From NCBI GenBank assembly GCA_963829505.1, contig CAWHIL010000003.1:310001-374000 (forward strand): a stretch of DNA of 64,000 bases, given 5' to 3'. The notes under the pieces are model-generated. The model was given only the letters and a program-made list of their open reading frames with translations, had not been told where the DNA came from and searched no databases. The position numbers and the translations under genes were made by a program. Below are positions 18,313 through 27,410 of this stretch, piece after piece. Position 1 is the first letter of the stretch; each line of letters opens with the position of its first letter. This DNA comes from Roseiarcus sp963829505. Its GTDB lineage: Bacteria; Pseudomonadota; Alphaproteobacteria; Rhizobiales; Beijerinckiaceae.

Positions 18313-19328
18313 CGGAGCGGACGAGAGTCGCGCTGACCATCGCCGGCTCCAATTCGGGCGCCGGCGCCGGCGTGCAGGCGGACATCAGGACTTTCGCGGC
18401 GCTTGGCGTCTACGGCGCGAGCGTCATCACCGCGGTCACTGCGCAGAATACGCGCGGGGTGCGGGCCGTCCATGCCATGCCGCCCGAGATCGTGCGCGCC
18501 CAGATCGCCGCCGTCCTCGACGACTTCGACGTCGCCGCGATCAAGATCGGCATGCTGGCTGACGCGGGCGTCGTGGGGGCGGTGGCGGCGGCGCTGTCGC
18601 CCCCTTCTCCGCGCAGCGGGGAAGGTGTCGCCGAAGGCGACGGATGGGGTGTGGAAAGCAGGACGCACGAGGCGCAGAACCGCGCGAACGTTCGTGCAAG
18701 CCGTCGTGCCTCAGCCGAGCGGCCCACACCCCATCCGTCGGCTTCGCCGCCACCTTCCCCAGCAAAGCTGGAGAAGGGGTCTGCTTCGCGGCGCGCTTTC
18801 ATCGTCTTCGATCCGGTGCTCGCCGCCTCGTCGGGAGATGCGCTTGCCGCGACGGGGCTGATCGAGGCGGTTCGCGCGCATCTTCTGCCGCTCGTCGACT
18901 GCCTCACCCCCAATCTTGCCGAAGCGGCGGCGCTGCTTGCCCGCGATCAGGCGCGGACCGAGGTCGAGATGATCGAGCAGGGCCACGCGTTGCTCGCGCT
19001 CGGGCCGGGCGCCGTCCTGATGAAGGGCGGGCACCTGCCGGGCGACGAGGCCATCGACCTGCTTGTTACCGCGGCCGGCCTCCATCGCTTCGCCGCGCCG
19101 AAAGTCGCCTCGGCGAACACGCACGGCACCGGCTGCACGCTGTCGAGCGCGATTGCGGCCTATCGGGTGCGCGGGCTTCCGCTTGTCGAGGCCGTCGCCG
19201 CCGCAAAAGCTTTCGTTCGCGAGGCGATCGAACGCGGCGCGTCCCTCGCATTGGGCGCGGGGCCGGGACCGGTGCTCCAGGCGCCGCTCGTCGCGCTCGC
19301 CCCGACGAGCGGCGACGAAACCCGATGA
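18309..19328 (+). CDS. thiD: Hydroxymethylpyrimidine/phosphomethylpyrimidine kinase ThiD with an in-frame repeat insertion
   Basis: The 339-residue product phosphorylates HMP and HMP-phosphate. The N-terminal part (VALTIAGSNSGAGAGVQADI; VTAQNTRGV; IKIGMLAD) and the C-terminal part (FDPVLAASSGDAL; LTPNLAEAAALL; NTHGTGCTLSSAIAAY with the catalytic GTGC) are normal. Between them residues 98-157 are low-complexity sequence encoded by a palindromic repeat at 18601-18779. Without it the length would be about 279, close to the family norm of about 270. The insertion falls in the loop before the FDPV strand, away from the active-site motifs, so activity may be kept. The gene overlaps thiE and the next gene by ATGA at both ends. 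Confidence 0.93.
   Translation: MTERTRVALTIAGSNSGAGAGVQADIRTFAALGVYGASVITAVTAQNTRGVRAVHAMPPEIVRAQIAAVLDDFDVAAIKIGMLADAGVVGAVAAALSPPSPRSGEGVAEGDGWGVESRTHEAQNRANVRASRRASAERPTPHPSASPPPSPAKLEKGSASRRAFIVFDPVLAASSGDALAATGLIEAVRAHLLPLVDCLTPNLAEAAALLARDQARTEVEMIEQGHALLALGPGAVLMKGGHLPGDEAIDLLVTAAGLHRFAAPKVASANTHGTGCTLSSAIAAYRVRGLPLVEAVAAAKAFVREAIERGASLALGAGPGPVLQAPLVALAPTSGDETR
18601..18779. repeat. Palindromic repeat inserted in frame inside thiD
   Basis: The left arm (18601-18653, beginning CCCCTTCTCCGCGCAGCGGG) and the right arm (18725-18779, ending GCTGGAGAAGGGG) are near-perfect inverse copies of about 53 bp, with about 70 bp between them. Its length is close to 180 bp (60 codons) and it has no stop in the thiD frame. 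It shares its ends with the intergenic repeat at 9821 and looks like a mobile palindromic unit. Confidence 0.85.
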
Positions 19329-19723
19329 CGCTCGCGCCGCTCCTCGACGCTTCGCCGATAATTCAGACGCACGCCGCCCTCGCCTTCGTTGCGCTGGGCT
19401 TGGGCGCGGCGCAATTCGCGCTGCCGAAGGGCGTGCGGCTGCACCGCGCGCTTGGCTGGGCCTTCGCGCTCGCGATGATTGGCGTCGCCGGCGGGTCGCT
19501 GTTCATTCACACCATCCGCACCTGGGGTCCGTGGAGCCCCATCCACCTCCTGTCGCTCTTCACGCTCGTCATGGTTCCACTCGCGGTGATCGCCGCGCGC
19601 CGCGGGCGCATCGAAAGTCATCGGCGGGCGATGATCTGGCTCTACCTTCTGGCGCTCGTGGTCACGGGTCTTTTCACGCTCTGGCCCGGACGGATCATGC
19701 ATGCCGTGGTTTTCGGCCCGTAA
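19325..19723 (+). CDS. DUF2306-type membrane protein
   Basis: The 132-residue product has four hydrophobic segments, starting LAFVALGLGAAQFALPKGVR, LHRALGWAFALAMIGVAGGS, IHLLSLFTLVMVPLAVIAAR and IWLYLLALVVTGLFTLWPGR, with conserved His in IQTHAALA and RLHRALGW and SHRRAMIW as in DUF2306 proteins, whose function is unknown. The ATG overlaps the thiD stop by ATGA, so it is translated with the thiamine genes. A link to thiamine is not established. Confidence 0.8.
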   Translation: MTLAPLLDASPIIQTHAALAFVALGLGAAQFALPKGVRLHRALGWAFALAMIGVAGGSLFIHTIRTWGPWSPIHLLSLFTLVMVPLAVIAARRGRIESHRRAMIWLYLLALVVTGLFTLWPGRIMHAVVFGP

Positions 19724-19812
19724 GGCGGGCGAGAGCGCCCCCTGGTTTGCCCGGCCGCCGCGTTACGCTAGCTTTGCGGAAAACAGGCGGATGCCGATGC
19801 TCGACGACGCGC

Positions 19813-20952
19813 GTGGTTTCTACGAGTTCCCTGCCGATCCTGACCGACTTCGCCGCGGCGGTCAGGCCCACGAACTATCGCCCGTTGCCCGACGGCTGGA
19901 GCCTCGGCTTCGCCGACGTCGTGGGCTCGACGCGCGCCATCGCGGAAGGGCGCTACAAGGCGGTCAACTTCGTCGCCGCGGGCGTCGTCGCCGCCGTCTC
20001 GAACGCGCTCGGTCGGCGGCCGTTTCCGTTCGTGTTCGGCGGCGATGGCGCAAGCTTCGCGGTGTCGAGCGAGGACGCAGCGGCGGCGGCCGACGCGCTT
20101 TCCCGGATGGCCGGCTACGCCAGGAGCGAGTTCGGGCTCGATTTGCGCGTCGCCGCGGTCCCCGTCGGGCAAGCGCGCGCGGCGGGGCGGGAGGTCAGCG
20201 TCGCGCGCTTCGCGGCTTCCGATCTCTGCGACTACGCGATGTTCTCCGGCGGCGGCATGACGTGGTTCGAGGCTGAGGCCAAGCGCGGCGCCTACGCGCT
20301 GAAAGTCGCGCCCCCCGACGCGCTTCCCAACCTCGAGGGCCTCTCGTGCCGGTGGGGCCTCGCGCCGGCCAAATACGGCCTCGTCGCCTCGCTCATCGTC
20401 GGGCCGCGCGGCGAGGACAAGCGCTATCCGGCGCTTGTCGATGAGATCGTGGCGCTCGCCGCCGAGACCGCCGAGGGCGGCAGCCCGGCGCCGCTCGACC
20501 AGTTGCGGCCGGGCGACCCCGCCCAGGCGATCGCGCTCGAGGCCTCGGCCATGAAGGCCGGCGGCTCCTCGGCGCTCGCTTCCCGCCTCAAGGCCGCGGC
20601 GAGCTACGCCGTCGGACGCGCGTTCGTCGGCCTCAAGCTCAAGGCCGGCGGCTTCGACGCCGCGCAATACGCCGCCGACGTCGCCGCCAACGCCGACTTC
20701 CGCAAGTTCGACGACGCCTTGCGGATGACGCTCGATTGCTCGCTCGGCGTCGCCGACAAACTCGAGGCCAAGCTCGCCGCCGCGGATGATTACGCCGAAT
20801 GGGGCCTGCACCGGCAGAAGTCGGCGCAGATCACCTGCTTCGTGCCGGTCCTCGGAGCGCGCAGCCACGTCCATTTCATCGACGGCGCGCAAGGCGGCTA
20901 TACGATGGCGGCAAGCGCGCTGAAGGCCCGGCGTCTCGTCAAGGGGTCGTAG
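19813..20952 (+). CDS. DUF3095 family protein, probable 5' frameshift
   Basis: The 379-residue frame from GTG 19813 matches DUF3095 proteins: YRPLPDGWSLGFADVVGSTR, then GRYKAVNFVAAGVV and PFPFVFGGDGASFAV, a layout like nucleotide cyclase or GGDEF-like folds; function is unknown. The family usually starts with an FYxxLPxLxDF segment. Here an ATG at 19797 opens a frame reading MLDDARGFYE, but the LPILTDF part lies in the GTG frame. One extra T in GAGTTCC at 19827-19828 explains this. The natural start is therefore probably 19797, with a single-base insertion; otherwise GTG 19813 is used. Confidence 0.75.
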   Translation: MVSTSSLPILTDFAAAVRPTNYRPLPDGWSLGFADVVGSTRAIAEGRYKAVNFVAAGVVAAVSNALGRRPFPFVFGGDGASFAVSSEDAAAAADALSRMAGYARSEFGLDLRVAAVPVGQARAAGREVSVARFAASDLCDYAMFSGGGMTWFEAEAKRGAYALKVAPPDALPNLEGLSCRWGLAPAKYGLVASLIVGPRGEDKRYPALVDEIVALAAETAEGGSPAPLDQLRPGDPAQAIALEASAMKAGGSSALASRLKAAASYAVGRAFVGLKLKAGGFDAAQYAADVAANADFRKFDDALRMTLDCSLGVADKLEAKLAAADDYAEWGLHRQKSAQITCFVPVLGARSHVHFIDGAQGGYTMAASALKARRLVKGS

Positions 20953-20966
20953 CCCGCCGGAACGCC

Positions 20967-21368
20967 CTATTCGTTCACGTTCTCGAACCCGGTGAGGCGC
21001 CAGTCCTCGCCGACCTTCGAAAAGCGGAAGAGGCTCCCGTCGCAGTCGACGGTCCATGTCTGCGATTTTGACTTCGCATCCCGCGTCATCGGCTGAGACC
21101 CGACGCACGTCGAGAGGGGCTGAAATCCGTTGGCCTTGAAATAGCTGGGGAAGGCTGACCGAGAGACGCGGGCCGGGCCGCCGAACACGTGGCTCTCGAG
21201 CGGAAATTGGGTGAGCCCCATCGCCTGCGCGACGTCGCCCGCAGCGGCCGCCTTCGCAAGCTTCGCACGCGCCGCCTGCAGATCGGCCGGCGGCGCGGTC
21301 GCCGCGAGGGCTGCGCCCGCAATGAGCCCGGCGCCCGCGACGCCCATGCGGAGAAACATCCGTCTCAT
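20967..21368 (-). CDS. Exported protein, unknown function
   Basis: The 133-residue product has a signal peptide (MRRMFLRMGVAGAGLIAGAA, cleavage near LAATA), then a helical segment with Lys/Ala and a C-terminal part with two cysteines (STCVGSQ; TVDCDGSLFRFSKVGEDW) that resembles small NTF2-like or lipocalin-like endings. No family called. Start ATG 21368 with a purine-rich AAGGGGGGAAG upstream. It converges on the DUF3095 gene with 14 bp between stops. Confidence 0.6.
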   Translation of the reverse strand: MRRMFLRMGVAGAGLIAGAALAATAPPADLQAARAKLAKAAAAGDVAQAMGLTQFPLESHVFGGPARVSRSAFPSYFKANGFQPLSTCVGSQPMTRDAKSKSQTWTVDCDGSLFRFSKVGEDWRLTGFENVNE

Positions 21369-21626
21369 GTGGAGCTTCCCCCCTTGCGGCATCGCCGCAT
21401 CGCCGTGGGCGGCGCGCCGCCCTGCGCCCGCCGCCTCACTTTGGCACGGCGTCGTGATTCCGTCAGCCCGCCTCGCCTCCGGGACGTCGGGGGCCGTGGA
21501 CAGCGGAAAGGAAGGCGCTCACGCGGCGGGCGCTGGTTTGCTAGTGTCGCCCTCCCATGAATTCGGTCCGCCGTCGATCCGCCCTCCGATAGCCACGCCG
21601 AAAGCGGCCCGGCCCGCCTCTCGCCG

Positions 21627-24259
21627 ATGATGGCGCAGTATTTCGAGATCAAGGCGGCCAATCCGGACTGCCTCCTGTTCTACCGGATGGGCGATTTCTA
21701 CGAGCTTTTCTTCGACGACGCAGAGGTCGCGAGCCGGGCGCTCGGCATCGTGCTGACCAGGCGCGGCAAGCACGACGGCCAGGACATCCGCATGTGCGGC
21801 GTGCCGATCGAACGCGCCGACGACTACCTCAACCGGCTGATCGCGCTCGGCCATCGCGTCGCGGTCTGCGAGCAACTCGAGGATCCTGCGGAGGCGCGCA
21901 AGCGCGGCGGGAAATCCGTCGTCAGGCGCGACGTGGTCCGCCTCGTCACGCCCGGCACCGTGACCGAGGAGCGGCTGCTCGAGCCGGGGCGGGCGCGCAC
22001 GCTTCTCGCCGTGCAGCGGGTGCGGGCGAGCGACGGCGGCCTCCTTTACGGCCTCGCCGCGCTCGACCTCTCGACCGGCGCCTTTCGCTTGTCCGAGACG
22101 GAGGAGGCCGGGCTCGCCGCCGAGGTTGCGCGGCTCGACCCCTCGGAGATCGTCGCGGCGCAGGCGGTCGCCGACGAGCCGTTTCTCGCCAGGCTCGCTT
22201 CCGAGGCGCACGCGCCGCTGACCGGAATCGCGCGCGAAGCGGGCGACGGCGCGGCGGCGGAGCGGCGCGTCTGCGAGTTCTACGGCGTCGAGACGCTCGA
22301 CGGCTTCGGCGCCTTTTCGCGCGCCGAGATCGCGGCGGCCGCGCTGGCGCTCGCCTACGTCAAGCGCACCCAGATGGAGGCGCGGCCGCTGTTCTCGCCC
22401 CCGGTCCGCGATTCGGGCGGATCGAGCCTCGAGATCGACGCCGCCACCCGGGCCAATCTCGAATTGACGCGGACGCTCTCCGGCGCCCGGTCCGGCTCGC
22501 TGCTGGCGACCATCGACCTGACGGTCACGCCGGGGGGCGCGCGACTGCTGGCCGAGCGGCTCGCAAGCCCGCTGATCGATCCGGACGCAATCCGGGAGCG
22601 GCTCGATGCGGTCGCCTTTCTCGTCGAGGCGGCGCCGGTGCGAGAATTCCGCGGGAGGCGCTCGCCGGCGCGCCGGATTTCTTGCGCGCCCTGTCGCGGC
22701 TGAGCCTCGACCGGGCGGGCCCGCGCGATCTGGCCGCCGTGCGCGACGGGGTCGCGTCGGCCGGCGCGCTCGCTCGCATTCTCGGTGGCGTCGACGCCCT
22801 GCCGGCCGAACTCGCGCGCGTCGCGGCGGCGCTCCGCGCCGATTGCGGCGCCCTCCACCGCGAGCTTGCCGACGCGCTCGCAGAGGATTTGCCGCTCGTG
22901 CGGCGCGACGGGGGCTTCGTTCGCGCCGGCGCCTCGCCCGAGCTCGACGAGGCGCGGCGCTTGCGCGACGAGAGCCGGCGGGTGATCGCCGAGATGCAGA
23001 CGGCCTACGCCGCCGAGAGCGGCGTCCGCCAGCTCAAGATCCGGCACAACAACTTCCTCGGCTATTACATCGAGGCGCCGCAGGCGCAGGGCGAGGCGCT
23101 TCTGAAAGCCCCGCTGAACGCGACCTTCATCCATCGCCAGACGATGGCGGGGGCGCTGCGCTTCACGACGAGCGCGCTCGTCGATCTCGAGGCCAGGATC
23201 GCCTCGGCGGCGACGCAAGCGCTGAAACTCGAGCTCGAGACGTTCGAGCGGCTGCGCCAGGCCTGCCTCGCCGAGGGTCCGCGTTTACGCGCCTTCGCCG
23301 CGGCGATTGCGGAGATCGACGTCGCGGCGGCGCTGGCGGAGCTTGCGGCGAAGCGCGACTGGACGCGGCCCGCGGTCGAGGCTTCGCTCGCCTTCGCCAT
23401 CGAGGGCGGCCGGCATCCGGTGGTCGAGGCGGCGCTGAAAGCCGCCGGCGAACCCTTCGTCGCCAACGATTGCGACCTCACCGGCGAAACGGGGGAGGGC
23501 GGCCGCATCGCCGTCGTCACTGGCCCCAATATGGCGGGCAAGTCGACCTATCTGCGCCAGAACGCGCTGATTGCGGTGCTCGCCCAGATGGGCTCGTTCG
23601 TGCCGGCGCGTCGCGCGCGGATCGGCGTGGTCGACCGGCTCTTCTCGCGGGTCGGCGCCGCCGACGATCTCGCCCGCGGCCGCTCGACCTTCATGGTCGA
23701 GATGGTCGAGACGGCCGCGATCCTCAACCAGGCGACGGAGCGCTCGCTGGTGATCCTGGACGAGATCGGGCGCGGCACGGCGACCTTCGACGGCCTCTCC
23801 ATCGCCATGGCCTCAGTCGAGCACCTGAACGCGGTCAACCGCTCACGCGCCCTGTTCGCCACCCACTTCCACGAACTGACCCAGCTTGCCGGCGTGCTTC
23901 CGAGGCTCGTCAACCTCACCATGCGCGCGAGCGAATTCAAGGGCGGCCTCGTCTTCCTGCACGAGGTCGCGCCCGGCGCCGCCGACCGCTCCTACGGGAT
24001 CCAGGTGGCGAAGCTCGCCGGGCTTCCCGCTTCCGTCGTGCGCCGGGCGCGAAAGGTGCTCGCCGACCTCGAGGCGACGCGTCCGAGCGGCACGCTCGAC
24101 TCGCTGCCGCTCTTCTCCTACGAGCCGCACGAGGACGCGCCGTCCGCGCCCGACGCGCTGCGCGAATACCTCGCCGCCCTCGAGCCCGACGACATGAGCC
24201 CGCGGGAGGCGCACGCGGCGCTTTATCAGGCGAAGAAGATGCTGCAGGAGAAGAGCTGA
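21627..24259 (+). pseudogene. mutS: DNA mismatch repair protein MutS, single-base frame break
   Basis: Residues 1 to about 341 (MMAQYFEIKAANPDCLLFYR onward, with the mismatch-binding FYELF motif) lie in one frame that stops at 22703. The remainder, from REALAGAPDFLRALSRLSL through Walker A GPNMAGKSTYLRQ and VILDEIGRGTATFDGLS to the end, lies in another frame. Adding one base near 22650, in GAATTCCGCGGGAGG, restores a continuous 877-residue MutS of normal size. The break falls in the connector/lever region before the ATPase, so a real mutation would abolish repair and give a mutator. A sequencing indel is equally possible because four other genes here have similar breaks. Confidence 0.92.
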
Positions 24260-24261
24260 AG

Positions 24262-24900
24262 ATGACCGACCCGCGGATTCTCGCCGCAACCCTCCTTGCC
24301 GCCTATCTCTACGTCGTGACGCCGGGGCCGGCGTTTCTCGCTCTCTTCACGTTGTCGGCGTCGCGCGGACGCGTCGCGGGCGCATGGTTCATCTGCGGCC
24401 ATCTCGTCGGCGACGTCGTCTGGGGGGCGCTCGCGGTCGCGGCGATCGTCGGCGCCAACCGGCTCGGGCCGACGCTGTTCGAGGCGCTCGGCTTCGTCTG
24501 CGGCCTCTATCTCTGCTGGCTCGGCGCGCGCGCGATCATGACCCGCAAGGACGCTCCGCCGAAGACGATCGGCGCGGCGCGGCCGCTCGCCACCGGCATG
24601 GCCTTCGGCCTCACCAATCCGAAGTCCTATCCGGTGGCGCTGGCGATGTTCTCGGCGATCGTCGCGCCCTATATCGGGGTTCTGACGCCCGCCGACGCGC
24701 CGCAGATGTTCGCCGCCGCCTTCGCCGGGTTCCTGCTCGCCGACGCGACGCTGATCTTCACCGCGGGCCTGCCGGCGGTGCGCAGGTTCTTCCTCACCCA
24801 CGGGGTCGCGGTCACGCGGGTGGTCGGGGTGATCTTCATCCTGTTCGGCGTCCGCTCGATCGCCGACGCGGCCGAGGGGGCGATGCGGCGGACGGCGTAA
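24262..24900 (+). CDS. LysE/RhtB-family amino-acid exporter
   Basis: The 212-residue product has about six hydrophobic segments and the LysE-family landmarks: YLYVVTPGPAFLALF near the N-terminus, GHLVGDVVWGAL, and AFGLTNPKSYPVALAMFSA in the middle. Family members export basic or neutral amino acids or homoserine lactones; the substrate is unknown. The ATG at 24262 is 3 bp after the mutS stop, so both may share a transcript. Confidence 0.88.
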   Translation: MTDPRILAATLLAAYLYVVTPGPAFLALFTLSASRGRVAGAWFICGHLVGDVVWGALAVAAIVGANRLGPTLFEALGFVCGLYLCWLGARAIMTRKDAPPKTIGAARPLATGMAFGLTNPKSYPVALAMFSAIVAPYIGVLTPADAPQMFAAAFAGFLLADATLIFTAGLPAVRRFFLTHGVAVTRVVGVIFILFGVRSIADAAEGAMRRTA

Positions 24901-25004
24901 AAGGCGCCTCGGCGGGGCGACCGGCGGAATCGGGTCGACGGGCAGGCTCCTTCGGCCCACGGCTGAGCGCGATTTTGCGCATTGTGTCGGAAGAGGCGGC
25001 TCGC

Positions 25005-25709
25005 GTGACGGACAGGCATCCCGAAACCCTCGACTGGGGAAGAATCGAGCGCGACCTCGACGCCTACGGTTGCGCCATCGCGCCGAAGCTGCTCGCGCCC
25101 GAGACGTGCCGGGCGCTTGCCGCACTCTATCCCGACGACCGCGCGTTTCGTTCGACCGTGGTGATGGCGCGGCACGGCTTCGGCCGCGGCGAGTACAAGT
25201 ATTTCGCCGATCCGCTGCCCGACGTCGTCGCCGGCTTGCGCCAAACCCTCTATCCGCGCCTTCAGCCGATCGCCAACCGCTGGACCGAGACCATGGGGAT
25301 GGACGCGCGCTATCCTCCCGAACATCGGGATTTCCGGGCGCTCTGCCGGGCCGCCGGCCAGGCCCGCCCGACGCCGCTTCTGCTGCGCTATCGCGCCGGC
25401 GACTACAATTGTCTGCATCAGGACGTCTACGGCGCGCTCGTCTTTCCGCTTCAGGTCGCGATCCTCCTCTCCGAGCCGGGACGCGACTTTTCCGGCGGCG
25501 AGTTCGTGCTGACCGAGCAGCGCCCGCGCATGCAGTCGCGCGCCGAGGTCGCGCCTCTCTCGCAGGGCGACGGCGTCGTCTTCGCGGTGCGCGAGCGCCC
25601 CGTTCAGGGGACGAAAGGCGCCTACCGGGTCAACCTGCGCCACGGCGTCAGCCGCATCAGGAGCGGCGAGCGCTTCACGCTGGGGATCATCTTCCACGAC
25701 GCGGCATGA
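25005..25709 (+). CDS. 2-oxoglutarate/Fe(II)-dependent oxygenase
   Basis: The 234-residue product has the jelly-roll iron site H138-x-D140 (NCLHQDVYG) and H213 (NLRHGVS), with an Arg about ten residues later for 2-oxoglutarate. Segments LLLRYRAGDYNCLHQD and FSGGEFVLTEQRPR match bacterial prolyl-hydroxylase-like oxygenases of COG3826 type. The substrate is unknown; some relatives act in DNA/alkylation or peptide modification. GTG 25005 with GGAAGAGG upstream is chosen over GTG 24984. Confidence 0.85.
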   Translation: MTDRHPETLDWGRIERDLDAYGCAIAPKLLAPETCRALAALYPDDRAFRSTVVMARHGFGRGEYKYFADPLPDVVAGLRQTLYPRLQPIANRWTETMGMDARYPPEHRDFRALCRAAGQARPTPLLLRYRAGDYNCLHQDVYGALVFPLQVAILLSEPGRDFSGGEFVLTEQRPRMQSRAEVAPLSQGDGVVFAVRERPVQGTKGAYRVNLRHGVSRIRSGERFTLGIIFHDAA

Positions 25710-25756
25710 ATTGGAGCGGCGAGGCTCCAATCCGGGGCCGTCGACGGAGAGTTGGT

Positions 25757-25775
25757 TGTCATCAGTTTGGTGACA
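25757..25775 (+). promoter_or_regulatory. Operator palindrome of the second toxin-antitoxin locus
   Basis: TGTCATCAGTTTGGTGACA is a palindrome with 8-bp arms (TGTCAyCA / TGrTGACA) and a 3-bp centre. It lies 15 bp before the GTG of the damaged toxin gene, where HigA-type antitoxins usually bind to repress their own operon. Confidence 0.5.
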
Positions 25776-25789
25776 GAGTATGGTTTCGC

Positions 25790-25963
25790 GTGCAGGTCAT
25801 CGCCCGGCCCGCGATCAAGCGCCGGTTCGGCGGCACAGTGGATTTCGTCGCGGACAATCGCGTCATATTCGATCTCGGGGGCAACAAGTATCGCCTGGTC
25901 GTTCATGTGTCCTACGCCTTCGGCCGCGTCCTGGTGAAGTTCGTGGGAACGCACGCCGAGTAA
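25790..25963 (+). pseudogene. HigB-family (type II) toxin with internal deletion and early stop
   Basis: The frame from GTG 25790 starts QVIAR, then joins RFGGTVDFVADNRVIFDLGG and NKYRLVVHVSYAFGRVLVKF with FVGTHAE at the end. Those later parts match the C-terminal two thirds of HigB toxins. About 30 residues normally lying between the start (a RRTLxxFWxxHP-like stretch) and the RFGGTVDF part are missing. The codon after GTHAE is TAA where the family has Tyr; the same frame then reads DRIDPETV, the usual ending. So there is one internal deletion plus one Tyr-to-stop change. The toxin is very likely dead. Its antitoxin follows after 26 bp. Confidence 0.75.
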
Positions 25964-25989
25964 GACCGCATCGATCCGGAGACAGTGTC

Positions 25990-26388
25990 ATGGCGAATGC
26001 GATGATCCGCCCGCTTCGTTCCGAGGCCGAGTACGAAGCGGCGCTCGACGAAGTCGAAGGCTACTTCGCGCGCGAGCCGAAGTTGGGCACGGCCGAGGCC
26101 GACCGCTTCGATCTCCTGGCCCTGGTGATCGAGGATTACGAGCGCAAGCGGTGGCCCATCGAGCCGCCGGACCCCGTCGACGCCATTCGCTACAGCATGG
26201 AGACAGGCGGTCGCACCCAGTCCGATCTCGGCCGCCTGCTCGGCTCGCGGCAACGCGCGTCCGACATCCTCTCGGGCAAGCGGTCCTTGACGATGGGCAT
26301 GGCGTGGAAGCTCAACCGCGAATGGGGCGTTCCCGCGGAGGCTCTGATTGCGCCGCCGAAGTCAGGACGGGGGAAGACGGCCGCCTGA
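25990..26388 (+). CDS. HigA-type antitoxin (helix-turn-helix)
   Basis: The 132-residue product has the COG5499 layout: an N-terminal helical region (IRPLRSEAEYEAALDEVEGY), then RFDLLALVIEDYE, then the DNA-binding domain DAIRYSMETGGRTQSDLGRL with SRQRASDILSGKRSLTMGMA. It should repress its operon and neutralise the HigB toxin, which here is broken. The start is ATG 25990. The pair is not related in sequence to the other higBA locus at 5 kb. Confidence 0.9.
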   Translation: MANAMIRPLRSEAEYEAALDEVEGYFAREPKLGTAEADRFDLLALVIEDYERKRWPIEPPDPVDAIRYSMETGGRTQSDLGRLLGSRQRASDILSGKRSLTMGMAWKLNREWGVPAEALIAPPKSGRGKTAA

Positions 26389-26517
26389 GCGGCCTCGCCC
26401 GATTTCCACGCTCGGGATCATCTTCCACGACGCGGCATGAGAGCGGCGCCGAACCGGCGATTGCCTCGCGCGCCCGACGCTCCTACCTAGGGTGGGAACC
26501 GAACCTCAAGGACGCCG

Positions 26518-27321
26518 ATGCCCGCCCGCCAGCCCGCCATCTTCATCCCCCACGGAGGGGGCCCCTGCTTCTGGATGGAGTTTCCGCCGCCCTTCGGGCC
26601 GCACGCCTGGGACGCCTTGCGCGACTATCTCTCGGGTCTCGTCGCCTCGCTCCCAGAGCGGCCGAAGGCGTTCCTGGTCGTGACGGCCCACTGGGAGGCG
26701 GCGACGCCGACGGTGAGCGTCAACCCGAAGCCCGGCATGCTCTACGACTATTACGGCTTTCCGGCCCACACCTATCAGCTGCAATATCCCGCGCCAGGCA
26801 GCCCGGAGATCGGGCTTAAGGTCCAGCGGCTGATCGAGGCGGCGGGGCTGCCGGTCGCGGCCGACGGACAACGCGGCTTCGACCACGGCGTCTTCGTGCC
26901 CTTCCTGATCGTCGACCCGAAGGCCGAGATCCCGGTCGTCATGCTGTCGCTGCGCAAGGACCTCGACGCCGCCTTTCACATCCGGCTCGGCAAGGCGCTC
27001 GAGCCTTTGCGCGACGCAGGCGTCGCCATCGTCGGCAGCGGCATGAGCTTTCACGACCTCCGGACCTTCATGGCCGGCGGAGACGGGGCGTCGTCGACCT
27101 TCGACGCCTGGCTCGACGAGACGGCGAAGGCGCCGCCAAGGGAGCGCGAGGCGCGGCTCGCCGCCTGGGACAAGGCCCCCGGCGCCCGCGCCTGCCACCC
27201 GCGCGAGGAGCACCTCATCCCGCTCATGGTGGTCGCGGGCGCCGCCGGCGACAGCCAGGGCCAGCACGCCTTCAAGGACGTCATCGGCGGCAAGACGATC
27301 TCGGCGTTCCGGTTCGGGTGA
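26518..27321 (+). CDS. DODA-type extradiol aromatic ring-opening dioxygenase
   Basis: The 267-residue product belongs to the class III extradiol (LigB-like) family that includes 4,5-DOPA dioxygenase and E. coli YgiD. Metal-ligand regions are IFIPHGGGPCFWME (His12), VVTAHWEA, and GFDHGVFVPF, with a late ACHPREEHLIPLMV. It probably opens catechol-type rings using Fe(II) or Zn; the natural substrate is unknown. The start is ATG 26518. No aromatic pathway genes adjoin it. Confidence 0.9.
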   Translation: MPARQPAIFIPHGGGPCFWMEFPPPFGPHAWDALRDYLSGLVASLPERPKAFLVVTAHWEAATPTVSVNPKPGMLYDYYGFPAHTYQLQYPAPGSPEIGLKVQRLIEAAGLPVAADGQRGFDHGVFVPFLIVDPKAEIPVVMLSLRKDLDAAFHIRLGKALEPLRDAGVAIVGSGMSFHDLRTFMAGGDGASSTFDAWLDETAKAPPREREARLAAWDKAPGARACHPREEHLIPLMVVAGAAGDSQGQHAFKDVIGGKTISAFRFG

Positions 27322-27380
27322 GGGGTCGGAGGCCCACTTCGCGGTCGCGCCGCCCAAGCCCGCCGGGGGCTCCCACGGCC

Positions 27381-27410
27381 GTCATCGCGAGCGTAGCGTG
27401 GCGATCCAGG
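27381..27410. repeat. GCGAGCGTAGCGTGGCGATCCAG-type repeat, partial copy
   Basis: The stretch beginning GTCATCGCGAGCGTAGCG and ending GCGATCCAG matches one arm of the longer element at 33252. A matching opposite arm is not seen, so this is a half copy. Confidence 0.55.
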
